From SFLA01 sp964485815 (GTDB lineage: Bacteria > Bacillota > Clostridia > Oscillospirales > CAG-382), in assembly GCA_964485815.1 (NCBI GenBank), contig CAZAJX010000028.1, forward strand, positions 1 through 24,291: DNA of 24,291 nt, given 5' to 3'. A program made the position numbers and the translations under genes. Positions 8,057 through 15,756 of this stretch are shown in pieces. A model generated the notes under the pieces. That model was not told the origin of the DNA. It did not search any database and saw nothing but the letters and a program-made list of their open reading frames with translations. Numbering within the stretch: position 1 is the first letter of the stretch; every line of letters begins with the position of its first letter.

Positions 8057-9697
8057 TTACAGACTCTCCTTAAAAGCGTTTATTCTTGCGGCAACCTTTT
8101 CCGCACCGAGAATGTTCATTACCGTATAAAGGTCGGGAGAAACGGTTCTGCCCGTAACCGCAACACGGAGGAATGCGCTCACGTCGCCTACACTTCCCTT
8201 CCAGCCGGAGGGGTCTTTTTTGTATTCCTTCATATTGGGACAATAACCGCACTGTTCGCCTACAGCCTTTATCTTATCAAACCAAGCGGTCTGATCGTCG
8301 CTTTCAACCCAAACAGCCATAAATCCGTCCAAAACAGCCTTTATGTCCTCGGGAGAAGCGGAAAGAACATCGGTATACTTAAAATATTTATCATAGAAGA
8401 AGGAAACGTAAGGCTTTGCGTCCGCCCAGGTGGTAAGGTCCTTTCTGGGCTTGTTTCCGCCTCTGCCGATAGCAAATATGCTTTCCGCATAAGCACGGTC
8501 AGAATCAAGGGTCTGTGCAAATTCGGGGTCGTATTCCTTTGCCCAAGCGATAACCGCATCCACTACCTCGGAAGCGGTAAGGGTGGAAATTACGTTTTTG
8601 GAAACGTCATTAAGCTTTTCAAAACTGAACAGACAGCCGGAAATGCTCATTTTCTTGGGGGTAAAGGGGAACGCCTCCAAGGACAGTGCGGGGTTTGAAA
8701 GGCGCCATTCCTCAAAGTTGGAATTGAGGAGGGTGAGCAGATATTCCTTTACCGCATTTGCGGGATAGCCCTGCTCGTGGTAATAGGTAAGTGCCGCTTC
8801 GGGGTCCTTACGCTTGGAAAGCTTGCGCTTGCCGTTTCCGTCGTTTTTAAGCACCTGCGCGGTGTGGCAGTACTTGGGCATCTTGAAGCCCAGAGCCTTG
8901 AAAAGCTGAATGTGGAAAGGCAGGGTGGAAAGCCAGCTTTCGTCACGCACAACGTGGGTGGTGTGCATAAGATGATCGTCCACCGCGTGTGCAAAGTGAT
9001 AGGTAGGAATTCCGTCGGACTTGAGAAGCACGTGGTCGATATCGTTTTCGGTAACGTCGATAACGCCCTTTATCATATCCGTAAACTTAAGCTTGTTCTC
9101 GCAGCTTCCTTCGCTTCTGAAGCGGAGCACAAAGGGCTTGCCCTCGTTAAGGGCAGCTTGTACCTTTTCTATATCCGCATCACGCCATACAGCCCATTTT
9201 CCGTAATAGCCGGGGGTAAGCTTCAAAGCTTCCTGCTCTGCGCGGTTTGCGGCGAGCTCTTCTTCGGTACAGAAGCAAGGGTAAGCGGTTCCCTGCTGTA
9301 CCAGATATTTTGCATAAGTCTGGTAAATATTCTTTCTCTCGCTCTGGCGGTAGGGACCGTATGCGCCGTTATCCCCATCTGCGGTTGCGCCTTCATCGAA
9401 ATGAAGGTCGAACTTTTCCAGCGCGTTTATAATAAGTGCGACACCGTTCTCCACGGTACGCTTATCGTCGGTATCCTCGATACGAAGGTAGAAAACACCA
9501 TCGGAAAGATGAGCCATACGCTCGTCCGCGAGAGCGCCGTAAAGGTTGCCCAGATGCATAAAACCCGTGGGGCTTGGTGCAAAACGGGTTACCTTTGCTC
9601 CCTCGGGAAGATTACGGGGAGGGTACAGCGCTTCCATATCCTCGGGAACGGTCTTTATATGAGGAAAAAGCAGTTCTGCAAGAAAATTGGTATCCAT
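8057..9697 (-). CDS. gltX: Glutamyl-tRNA synthetase
   Basis: This class I synthetase charges tRNA-Glu. The ATP-binding motif RFAPSPTGFMHLGN sits near residues 38-51, and the KMSKS-type motif is KLSKR within GKRKLSKRKDP. At 546 residues it is longer than the usual 465-500. About 35 residues (including LYPPRNLPEGA) precede the signature, an extension I recall from clostridial GltX proteins. Only a CFC remnant of a zinc-binding insertion is visible. The ATG at 9697 is preferred because GAAAGG (9708-9713) lies 10 nt upstream. The frame extends to a TTG at 9715, but the ATG at 9706 is only 1 nt from that ribosome site. A near-consensus promoter lies just upstream and glnS follows after 1 nt. Confidence 0.96.
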   Translation of the reverse strand: MDTNFLAELLFPHIKTVPEDMEALYPPRNLPEGAKVTRFAPSPTGFMHLGNLYGALADERMAHLSDGVFYLRIEDTDDKRTVENGVALIINALEKFDLHFDEGATADGDNGAYGPYRQSERKNIYQTYAKYLVQQGTAYPCFCTEEELAANRAEQEALKLTPGYYGKWAVWRDADIEKVQAALNEGKPFVLRFRSEGSCENKLKFTDMIKGVIDVTENDIDHVLLKSDGIPTYHFAHAVDDHLMHTTHVVRDESWLSTLPFHIQLFKALGFKMPKYCHTAQVLKNDGNGKRKLSKRKDPEAALTYYHEQGYPANAVKEYLLTLLNSNFEEWRLSNPALSLEAFPFTPKKMSISGCLFSFEKLNDVSKNVISTLTASEVVDAVIAWAKEYDPEFAQTLDSDRAYAESIFAIGRGGNKPRKDLTTWADAKPYVSFFYDKYFKYTDVLSASPEDIKAVLDGFMAVWVESDDQTAWFDKIKAVGEQCGYCPNMKEYKKDPSGWKGSVGDVSAFLRVAVTGRTVSPDLYTVMNILGAEKVAARINAFKESL

Positions 9698-9735
9698 AAA
9701 CAACATACCTTTCAAAAATAATACTAATCTTTAAG

Positions 9736-9764
9736 ATTATACCACCGTACCGCCGCTTTTGCAA
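9736..9764 (-). promoter_or_regulatory. Sigma-A-type promoter of gltX-glnS
   Basis: On the minus strand TTGCAA (9759-9764), a 17-bp spacer and a perfect TATAAT (9736-9741) lie about 40 nt before the chosen gltX start. The short leader leaves no room for a T-box riboswitch. Confidence 0.8.
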
Positions 9765-9770
9765 GTAGTA

Positions 9771-9804
9771 AAATACAAAAAATGCCGTGAAAAACACGGC
9801 ATTT
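9771..9804 (-). terminator. Rho-independent terminator of the capA-DUF4855 operon
   Basis: A 10-bp stem AAATGCCGTG/CACGGCATTT (9780-9789 with 9795-9804), read on the minus strand, is followed by TTTTTGTATTT. It begins 8 nt after the stop of the DUF4855 gene. Confidence 0.85.
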
Positions 9805-9812
9805 CGAGTCTG

Positions 9813-11465
9813 TTATTTATTTCTGGAAACGTATTTTTCCTTTGCAAAGAGATAGGTGTTGTCGTATACCTTGCGGAGTTCGGGATCTGCAGACTTAAAG
9901 GCAGCGTAAAACTCACCGGGGACACCGCCCTGATAATACATTTTTATGCTGTTCATAAAGCCGGTTTCCGCACCGCAATCCAGATATTTCATATATCTTT
10001 CTACGTTTGCAGGGTCGCTTCCGCCGATCTCCAATTCATAGCACATACCCAGCTTTTTGGTTATCTCGGCGTTATCGTAAAGACGCTGGGTGGGAATGCC
10101 GTCACGGAAGGCGAAGTTGGGCTGCATACAGGCAACGTCAAAGCCAAGATCCTTCCATTCCATAAATCCGGATGCCTGATAATAAGGTATCCAGAACAGC
10201 TTGTATCCGAGGGAGTGGAGATATTCCACAGTCCATTTAAGAAGTGCGGTTTCGTCGGGATTGGCATAAGCAATATCCTCTTCAAACCAATAGAAAGCAT
10301 CGTGGGTGAGGTTTTCGTAGTTGCCTTCCTTAAAGCAAGCGATAGTGGTATCTATGCACCATTTTATCGCCTTCTGACGGTGTGCGAAGTTATCCATAAC
10401 CTCGTCTACCCCGTCCCCGTCAATATCTCCGAATTTTTCGGGGAAATCGCCGTAGGTAGGCTTGGTATGAAGCACGGAGAAATATACTTTGGTCTTGTGG
10501 TTTGCGATACCCAATTTTTCTCCCACAATGGCAGTAGCTTTATTAAGTGCATCCACGTTTGCATCCTTGGCAAAGGTGTTTTCTATGTAATGCTTCCAGC
10601 CCTCTGCGCATTTGTATTCCGCAGAGTAGGTATACATAGAATAAGGCAGATACAGCATACCGTCAAAGAAGGTATCCTTCATCTCGCCGTCCTTGTCTAT
10701 ATAAGCAAGGTGAGGCAGATATTCATCAACCGTAATAAGTCCCAAGCCGGGGCGGCGCTCCGCTTCCTTATTGCGGGGAATGCAGTTATAGGATAGAAGT
10801 ATGTTGTGAACTCCTCCCAAAGCGTCATAGGAAGGATATGCGTTTATGATATTGGAGGTGTTTTCGTTATCCAATTCCTCGGCTACGATGGCAAGGGCAT
10901 CTGCGGGAACGGCAGTAGTACCGAGAACCTCGATCTCATCAAGCCAAACGTGGCCGACGGTTTCTATCTCGAACATAACGTACAGAGCGCGGTAAGTTTT
11001 GTCCAGCTCACGGGTAACATCCACACGGCAAGCGGAAGCATCGCTGAAAATATCTCTGCACTTATACACTCTCTGCCAGTCAACGCCGTTTTCGGAAAGG
11101 CACACGTCTACTCTTCTGGGAAGTCTTACTGCGGACACGTCCTCTTTAAGAAAACCGATAGAAAAGCCGTTTACTGCGGAAAGGGCATCAAAACGGAAGA
11201 TTATAGTTCTTGAAACCCCTCTCGTAAAGCGGAACCAACGCTCATCGGTATAGGTATAAACGTCGCTTTTAACGCCGTCGGTAAGCACGGGATAATCAAT
11301 AGGTGAATTGAAACGGGGAGTAGCTGTTTCGCCGTCAATGGGGCACAGCTCGTTAATGGCAACGGGCTGTTTTCCAAAGATAAGATTTCTTACGGTGTTA
11401 TCACCGTTTTCGCAAGGTAAAGGATTTGCTTCTTTTTTAATTTCTTCAGAATTGTAATAACTCAT
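9813..11465 (-). CDS. DUF4855 domain-containing protein (glycoside-hydrolase-like)
   Basis: The 550-residue protein has an N-terminal jelly-roll region (about residues 45-190: WFRFTRGVSRTIIFRFD, later HVWLDEIEVLG) resembling a discoidin/F5-8-type carbohydrate-binding module. A C-terminal alpha/beta region of the DUF4855 type follows, with NILLSYN, THDAFYWFEEDI, LFWIPYY, CMQPNFAF and YELEIGG. Acidic residues in WFEED and YELEIGG sit where a TIM-barrel hydrolase would carry catalytic carboxylates, but this is inference. An aspartate-rich loop DIDGDGVDE resembles a calcium-binding or dockerin-like motif. I see no signal peptide, so it may act in the cytoplasm or be exported unconventionally. Its ATG overlaps the stop of the CapA gene by 4 bp, so the two are translationally coupled. 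Confidence 0.85.
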   Translation of the reverse strand: MSYYNSEEIKKEANPLPCENGDNTVRNLIFGKQPVAINELCPIDGETATPRFNSPIDYPVLTDGVKSDVYTYTDERWFRFTRGVSRTIIFRFDALSAVNGFSIGFLKEDVSAVRLPRRVDVCLSENGVDWQRVYKCRDIFSDASACRVDVTRELDKTYRALYVMFEIETVGHVWLDEIEVLGTTAVPADALAIVAEELDNENTSNIINAYPSYDALGGVHNILLSYNCIPRNKEAERRPGLGLITVDEYLPHLAYIDKDGEMKDTFFDGMLYLPYSMYTYSAEYKCAEGWKHYIENTFAKDANVDALNKATAIVGEKLGIANHKTKVYFSVLHTKPTYGDFPEKFGDIDGDGVDEVMDNFAHRQKAIKWCIDTTIACFKEGNYENLTHDAFYWFEEDIAYANPDETALLKWTVEYLHSLGYKLFWIPYYQASGFMEWKDLGFDVACMQPNFAFRDGIPTQRLYDNAEITKKLGMCYELEIGGSDPANVERYMKYLDCGAETGFMNSIKMYYQGGVPGEFYAAFKSADPELRKVYDNTYLFAKEKYVSRNK

Positions 11466-12886
11466 TTTTCCAACCCCTCTTTGAATTGTTGATTAAGGTT
11501 ATTATATTGTTCCTCGAGATAAGCGTTTATCTCGTCAATACCTTCGGAAAGGAGCGCTTCGGTGCGGTTGTAAGAATATATCGCTTCGGTATATTCTGCA
11601 TCGGTAAGTCCGAATTCAGCCTGCCAATCCGCATTATCTGCAAGAGGAAGCGCGTAATATTCGCGGAAGTAGCTGTTGGTGGGATAATCTGCGCGGACAA
11701 ATCCTCTGCCCATACACCATACGGGAATCACCTCAACGGAAGAGATAGCCGCCGTACCGTCCTCGTATCTGCAAAGGTTGGTGATAAACACCACGCCGTC
11801 CTCGGTATGGCCGTTATCATTACAGTTGGTTCCGTGCTGGAGGCGGTGTGTATCCTGAGTACGGTCTGCCACGTCGGGATAATCGCATCCCGCAAAATGC
11901 CAGGGATCCTGGAAGCAATCGGGGCTATTTGCCTGAGTGCCGCCTGCCATACACTCTATCTGCTGACCGGACAAAAGGTTTCCGCAGGAATAAAGACAAA
12001 TGGTGTTCTTGCCGCTTATATCGCTGTGAATAAGCTCTACGGGCTGTATTTTATGGGGATGTCCGCCGATAATAACGTCAACACCGTAATCGCACATCTT
12101 TTGAGCGATAGCTTTTTGTGTATTATTGGGCGCAAGGGAATATTCCTGTCCCCAATGTATATACAGATAAATAAATTCCGCGCCTTCTTCACGCATACTG
12201 TCTATAAGACTTTTTGATTCGGTATAGAACGCATCAAGATTATTTTCGTTAAAGCAGTTGGTGTTCCAGTACGAACCGTAGGAATAATTCAAAAATCCCA
12301 CTTTTATGCCGTTTATATCCTTTATGAGATAACGGCTGTCGCCTGCGTTAAGGCGCGTGCCCGTGTAATCCATACCGTATTCGGTAAGGGTGTTCATTGT
12401 CTTTTGCATACCTGCGGTGCCGCCGTCCGCAATATGGTTGTTGGCGGTGGTGCCCATATCATAACCGCAATCCGCAAGAGCCTTTACCATTTCGGAGGGA
12501 ATACGGAAGGGCAAGGAGGAATAGGTACCGTTTGCGCTTACGGAAAACTCTGCGTTAACCACAGCGTAATCCAGATCGCTTACATAAGGCGCAAGATACT
12601 GAAAAGCATAGGAAAAATCAAAGGTGCCGGTGGTTGCGTTATATCCGCTGGTACGAACCGCATTGTGCACCAGAATATCCCCCGAAGAGCCGACGGATGC
12701 GATAGCCACGGTCTGAAGATTGCGCTCGGGCTCAACGTACTCGGAAATCTCCGAAACCTCCGATGTGTTTCCTTGGGAAGTACTTTCCTGCTCCGTCGAG
12801 GAAACGTTTCCGGGAACGTTTTGACAAGAAACGCACAACGCTGTGGCAAGAATAAATATTAAAATCAAAGTACACGTCTTTTTCAT
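11462..12886 (-). CDS. CapA family protein, probable lipoprotein (poly-gamma-glutamate/capsule-type metallophosphatase fold)
   Basis: The 474-residue product begins with an export signal ending CVSC. Cys21 may be lipidated, although the -3 residue is Cys rather than the usual Leu. A Ser/Glu-rich linker follows. The CapA (PGA_cap) domain runs from about residue 57, with SSGDILVH, an NAE motif near 111-113, TTANNHIADGG, IHWGQEY and GGHPHKIQPVE: the metal-binding His, Asn and Asp pattern of a calcineurin-like fold. A cysteine-containing stretch after CMAGGTQ looks like a lineage-specific insertion. GGAAAGGA lies 10 nt before the ATG, with a strong promoter upstream. Family members take part in poly-gamma-glutamate or other surface-polymer handling; the polymer here is unknown and no capB or capC is in view. 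Confidence 0.9.
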   Translation of the reverse strand: MKKTCTLILIFILATALCVSCQNVPGNVSSTEQESTSQGNTSEVSEISEYVEPERNLQTVAIASVGSSGDILVHNAVRTSGYNATTGTFDFSYAFQYLAPYVSDLDYAVVNAEFSVSANGTYSSLPFRIPSEMVKALADCGYDMGTTANNHIADGGTAGMQKTMNTLTEYGMDYTGTRLNAGDSRYLIKDINGIKVGFLNYSYGSYWNTNCFNENNLDAFYTESKSLIDSMREEGAEFIYLYIHWGQEYSLAPNNTQKAIAQKMCDYGVDVIIGGHPHKIQPVELIHSDISGKNTICLYSCGNLLSGQQIECMAGGTQANSPDCFQDPWHFAGCDYPDVADRTQDTHRLQHGTNCNDNGHTEDGVVFITNLCRYEDGTAAISSVEVIPVWCMGRGFVRADYPTNSYFREYYALPLADNADWQAEFGLTDAEYTEAIYSYNRTEALLSEGIDEINAYLEEQYNNLNQQFKEGLEK

Positions 12887-12927
12887 AGCAAAAATGTCCT
12901 TTCCGTGGGACTTGATATTTATATTTT

Positions 12928-12956
12928 ATTATACCACAAAGGGAAAATATAGTCAA
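12928..12956 (-). promoter_or_regulatory. Sigma-A-type promoter of capA-DUF4855
   Basis: The minus strand shows TTGACT (12951-12956), a 17-bp spacer and a perfect TATAAT (12928-12933), about 40 nt before the capA-family start. It is divergent from the plsC promoter. Confidence 0.8.
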
Positions 12957-13000
12957 TAAAAGGATAATATAAGATTAATTGTTAAATTTTTATAAAGCCC

Positions 13001-13029
13001 TTGCATTTTGTTTCAAAATATTCTATAAT
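13001..13029 (+). promoter_or_regulatory. Sigma-A-type promoter of plsC and ispH-rpsA
   Basis: TTGCAT (13001-13006), a 17-bp spacer and a perfect TATAAT (13024-13029). Transcription would start near 13036, leaving a leader of only about 25 nt before the GTG of plsC. Confidence 0.8.
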
Positions 13030-13059
13030 GGGTACAGTTTTTAGAATGAGGGAGTATGC

Positions 13060-13638
13060 GTGAAACTTTATTCATTTATACGCTTGTTGGTTTGGATGCC
13101 CGTAAGGCTTTCTTTTAACCTGCGAGTAAAAGGTTTGAAAAACATACCCAAGCAGGCATTCGTGCTTTGCTCCAACCACATATCCGCAGTGGACCCTCTC
13201 TTGCTGGCGATCGCATTCCCCACCCCGATACATTTCGTGGGTAAGGAAGAGATACTTAAAAACGGATTTTTACGGCTCATTGCAAAGATTGCGCAGATAA
13301 TCCCCGTAGCAAGAGGAACAGCCGACCTCAAGGCGATGCGCGCTTGTATGGGCGTTATAAAGGACGGCGGCAACGTGGGTATCTTCCCTCAGGGAACCCG
13401 CACGCCCGAGAAGCCCAAGGCAGAAAGTGCTTTGCCCGGAACAGGTCTTATAGTGCTTCACACAAAAGCACCCGTGCTTCCCGTTTCTATTATAACCAAA
13501 GATCACAAGGTACGCATATTCAGAAAATGCACCATCCTTATCGGCGAGCCCATACTTTACGAAGAGTATTCCAAAGCGGGCAACAGCGGCGAAGCGGCTA
13601 AATACTGCTTCAAAAAGGTGTGTGAGCAGTTTGAGTGA
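13060..13638 (+). CDS. plsC: 1-acyl-sn-glycerol-3-phosphate acyltransferase (PlsC family)
   Basis: This membrane-associated enzyme transfers a second acyl chain to lysophosphatidic acid to give phosphatidic acid. The 192-residue product shows acyltransferase motif I NHISAVD (His40, Asp45), motif II around HFVGKEEI, motif III FPQGTR (109-114) and a late VLPVSI segment. The third motif has Gln where FPEGTR is more common. The N-terminus is hydrophobic and amphipathic, consistent with membrane contact. The start is GTG, with GAGGGAG (13048-13054) 5 nt upstream. It precedes and overlaps the ispH-rpsA gene by 17 nt. A cmk-plsC-ispH-rpsA order is common in Clostridia; cmk is missing here and the upstream neighbour is divergent. 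Confidence 0.92.
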   Translation: MKLYSFIRLLVWMPVRLSFNLRVKGLKNIPKQAFVLCSNHISAVDPLLLAIAFPTPIHFVGKEEILKNGFLRLIAKIAQIIPVARGTADLKAMRACMGVIKDGGNVGIFPQGTRTPEKPKAESALPGTGLIVLHTKAPVLPVSIITKDHKVRIFRKCTILIGEPILYEEYSKAGNSGEAAKYCFKKVCEQFE

Positions 13639-15610
13639 GATAAAAGTAGCGTCCTCCGCAGGCTTTTGTTTTGGAGTGAAGCGGGCGGTTTCTCTGCTGG
13701 AGGAAAATCTTGAAAAGGGATTTAAGATATGCACCCTGGGCGAGATCATCCACAACCGCATCTTTACCCGGCGGCTGGAGGAAAAGGGCGTATACGCCAT
13801 AGAGCCCAAGGACATACCTTCCCTTCCGCCGGACACCGCAGTGCTCATAAGATCCCACGGAATCCCCCGTGAGATACAAAAACGGCTTGAAGAAAGCGGG
13901 CGCAGGGTAATCGACGCAACCTGCCCCTTCGTTAAAAAGATACACGGAATTGTAAGCGAAAACAGCAAAGGCCGTTTTACGCTGGTTATCGGCAGTGCCA
14001 CACATCCCGAGGTGGAGGGGATCTGCTCCTATGCGGAAAGCGGATATACCGTCGCTTCCTCGGCAGAGGAGATAGGCGAAATTCCGTCGGGCACTCTGGC
14101 GGTAGTACAGACCACCCACAGCGTTGCCGAATGGGAGCGATGCAAAGAAGTAATTAAACGCATCTGCCCCGATGCACTTGTTTTCGACACGGTGTGTACG
14201 GTAACATCACAGCGTCAAAGGGAATTAAAGGAGCTTGCTTCACAAAGCGACTTAACAATAGTCGTAGGAGATACGAACAGCTCGAATTCCCGCAAATTAT
14301 TTGAGACAGCACGCCTTTTCGGCGAAGCGGTGTTTATCCGCAACGCCAAAGAGCTTGATGTATATGGGAAGAATTTTTTCACTTCCCGAAATAAAATTGC
14401 CATTACCGCAGGAGCTTCAACTCCCGGTGATATATTACAGGAGGTTATTAAACAAATGACAGACACCATCAACGAGAATCTTTCCTTCGAGGAGATGCTC
14501 GAGCAGTCCTTCAGAACATTAACTACAGGGGAAAGGGTAACAGGTACCGTTCTTGCGGTAAGCCCGGCAGAGGTTAAGATCGACCTCGGCACAAAGCACA
14601 CGGGTATACTTCCGTATGACGAGATTACCTCCGAAAGCGGCGTGGATCTTACAAAAGAATTCCACGTAGGCGACAGCGTTGAGGTGGTATGCACAAAGTT
14701 CTCGGACGTTGAAGGCACAGTAATTCTTTCCAAGAAATCCATTGATGCTGACAAGCAGTGGGCAGAAGTAGTTGCAGCTTGCGAAAACGGCGAAACCCTT
14801 ACCGGCACCGTTAAGGAAATCGTTCGCGGCGGCTGTATCATAATGTACAAGAATGTAAGAGTATTCGTCCCCGCTTCCCAGACCGGTATCGCAAAGGATA
14901 ACCCTCTTGACGAGCTTAAAGGTCAGACCGTAAGCTACAGAGTTATCGAAGCTGATGACCAGAAGGGTCGCAAGAGAGCAGTAGGCTCTATCAAACTGGT
15001 TGCAAGAGCAGAGCGCAAAAAGGCTGTTGAAGAATTCTATGCTTCCCTCGAAGCAGGCCAGAAGTTCACCGGCATCGTTCGTTCTCTCGCAGATTTCGGC
15101 GCATTCGTAAACATCGGTCCCGTAGACGGTCTGGTACACATTACCGAGCTGTCCTGGGGCAGACTCAAGGCTCCCTCCGAACTTCTTAAGGTGGGCGATC
15201 CTATCGAAGTCTACATCAAGTCCGTTAACCCCGAGAAAAAGCGTATCTCTCTCGGCTACAAGACCGAGGATAACAATCCTTGGAAGATCTTCCCCGAACA
15301 GTATAACGTAGGCGACGTTGTTGACGCAAAGGTCGTTTCCGTACTTGAGTTCGGCGCATTCGCAGAGATCATCCCCGGTGTAGACGGTCTTATCCACATC
15401 AGCCAGATCGCAGCAAAGCCCGTTTCCAACCCCGCTTCCGTTCTTAAGGTTGGCGATACCGTTACCGCAAAGATTACCGCTATCGAGCCCGAAAGAACCC
15501 GCGTAAGCCTTTCTATCCGCGCTCTTCTCGCTGAAGAAGAACCCGCTGTAGAAGCTGCCGAAGAAGCAGCCAACGCAGTTGCAGAAGCAACCGAAGAAGC
15601 AGCTGAATAA
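13622..15610 (+). CDS. ispH-rpsA: Fusion of 4-hydroxy-3-methylbut-2-enyl diphosphate reductase (IspH) and ribosomal protein S1
   Basis: Residues 1 to about 280 form IspH, the last enzyme of the MEP isoprenoid pathway, with the iron-sulfur cysteines Cys16 (GFCFGV), Cys101 (DATCPF) and Cys192 (FDTVCT), His44, His128 of THPE and the NSSNS loop near 219-223. From about 300 to 635 there are four S1 (OB-fold) RNA-binding repeats. Repeats 3 and 4 are the most canonical (GIVRSLADFGAFVNI with VDGLVHITEL, and VLEFGAFAEI with VDGLIHISQI). An Ala/Glu-rich acidic tail ends the protein. The fusion is known from many Clostridia. The GTG at 13622 lies within plsC with AAAGG close upstream. An in-frame TTG at 13631 is possible, so the exact start is uncertain. 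A terminator follows the gene. Confidence 0.95.
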   Translation: MSSLSEIKVASSAGFCFGVKRAVSLLEENLEKGFKICTLGEIIHNRIFTRRLEEKGVYAIEPKDIPSLPPDTAVLIRSHGIPREIQKRLEESGRRVIDATCPFVKKIHGIVSENSKGRFTLVIGSATHPEVEGICSYAESGYTVASSAEEIGEIPSGTLAVVQTTHSVAEWERCKEVIKRICPDALVFDTVCTVTSQRQRELKELASQSDLTIVVGDTNSSNSRKLFETARLFGEAVFIRNAKELDVYGKNFFTSRNKIAITAGASTPGDILQEVIKQMTDTINENLSFEEMLEQSFRTLTTGERVTGTVLAVSPAEVKIDLGTKHTGILPYDEITSESGVDLTKEFHVGDSVEVVCTKFSDVEGTVILSKKSIDADKQWAEVVAACENGETLTGTVKEIVRGGCIIMYKNVRVFVPASQTGIAKDNPLDELKGQTVSYRVIEADDQKGRKRAVGSIKLVARAERKKAVEEFYASLEAGQKFTGIVRSLADFGAFVNIGPVDGLVHITELSWGRLKAPSELLKVGDPIEVYIKSVNPEKKRISLGYKTEDNNPWKIFPEQYNVGDVVDAKVVSVLEFGAFAEIIPGVDGLIHISQIAAKPVSNPASVLKVGDTVTAKITAIEPERTRVSLSIRALLAEEEPAVEAAEEAANAVAEATEEAAE

Positions 15611-15628
15611 TTAAAAAATGTTTTTTAG

Positions 15629-15660
15629 CGTGATGCTCTTTTACGGGCATCACGTTTTTT
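15629..15660 (+). terminator. Rho-independent terminator after ispH-rpsA
   Basis: An 8-bp stem CGTGATGC/GCATCACG (15629-15636 with 15647-15654) is followed directly by six T residues (15655-15660). Confidence 0.85.
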
Positions 15661-15692
15661 GTCCGCAGACAGAACAAACGTTTGTTTTCTTA

Positions 15693-15721
15693 TTGCATTC
15701 CCCAAAACGGTGTGGTATAAT
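15693..15721 (+). promoter_or_regulatory. Sigma-A-type promoter of the glycosylase-NUDIX-deaminase operon
   Basis: TTGCAT (15693-15698), a 17-bp spacer and a perfect TATAAT (15716-15721), 35 nt before the first start codon. It shows that the three genes downstream form their own transcription unit. Confidence 0.8.
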
Positions 15722-15756
15722 TATACGAAAAGTTAACAAAGGGACGGCTGGCGCTA

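Noticed and set aside
8777..9721. Plus-strand open frame of 314 codons opposite gltX
   Set aside because: gltX motifs and the promoter are on the minus strand; the frame has no recognisable domain or ribosome site.
9698..9812. T-box riboswitch for gltX
   Set aside because: The promoter leaves fewer than 40 nt of leader; no specifier loop or antiterminator is possible.
13610..14119. Minus-strand open frame across the plsC/ispH junction
   Set aside because: IspH iron-sulfur motifs are on the plus strand; no supporting signals on the minus strand.
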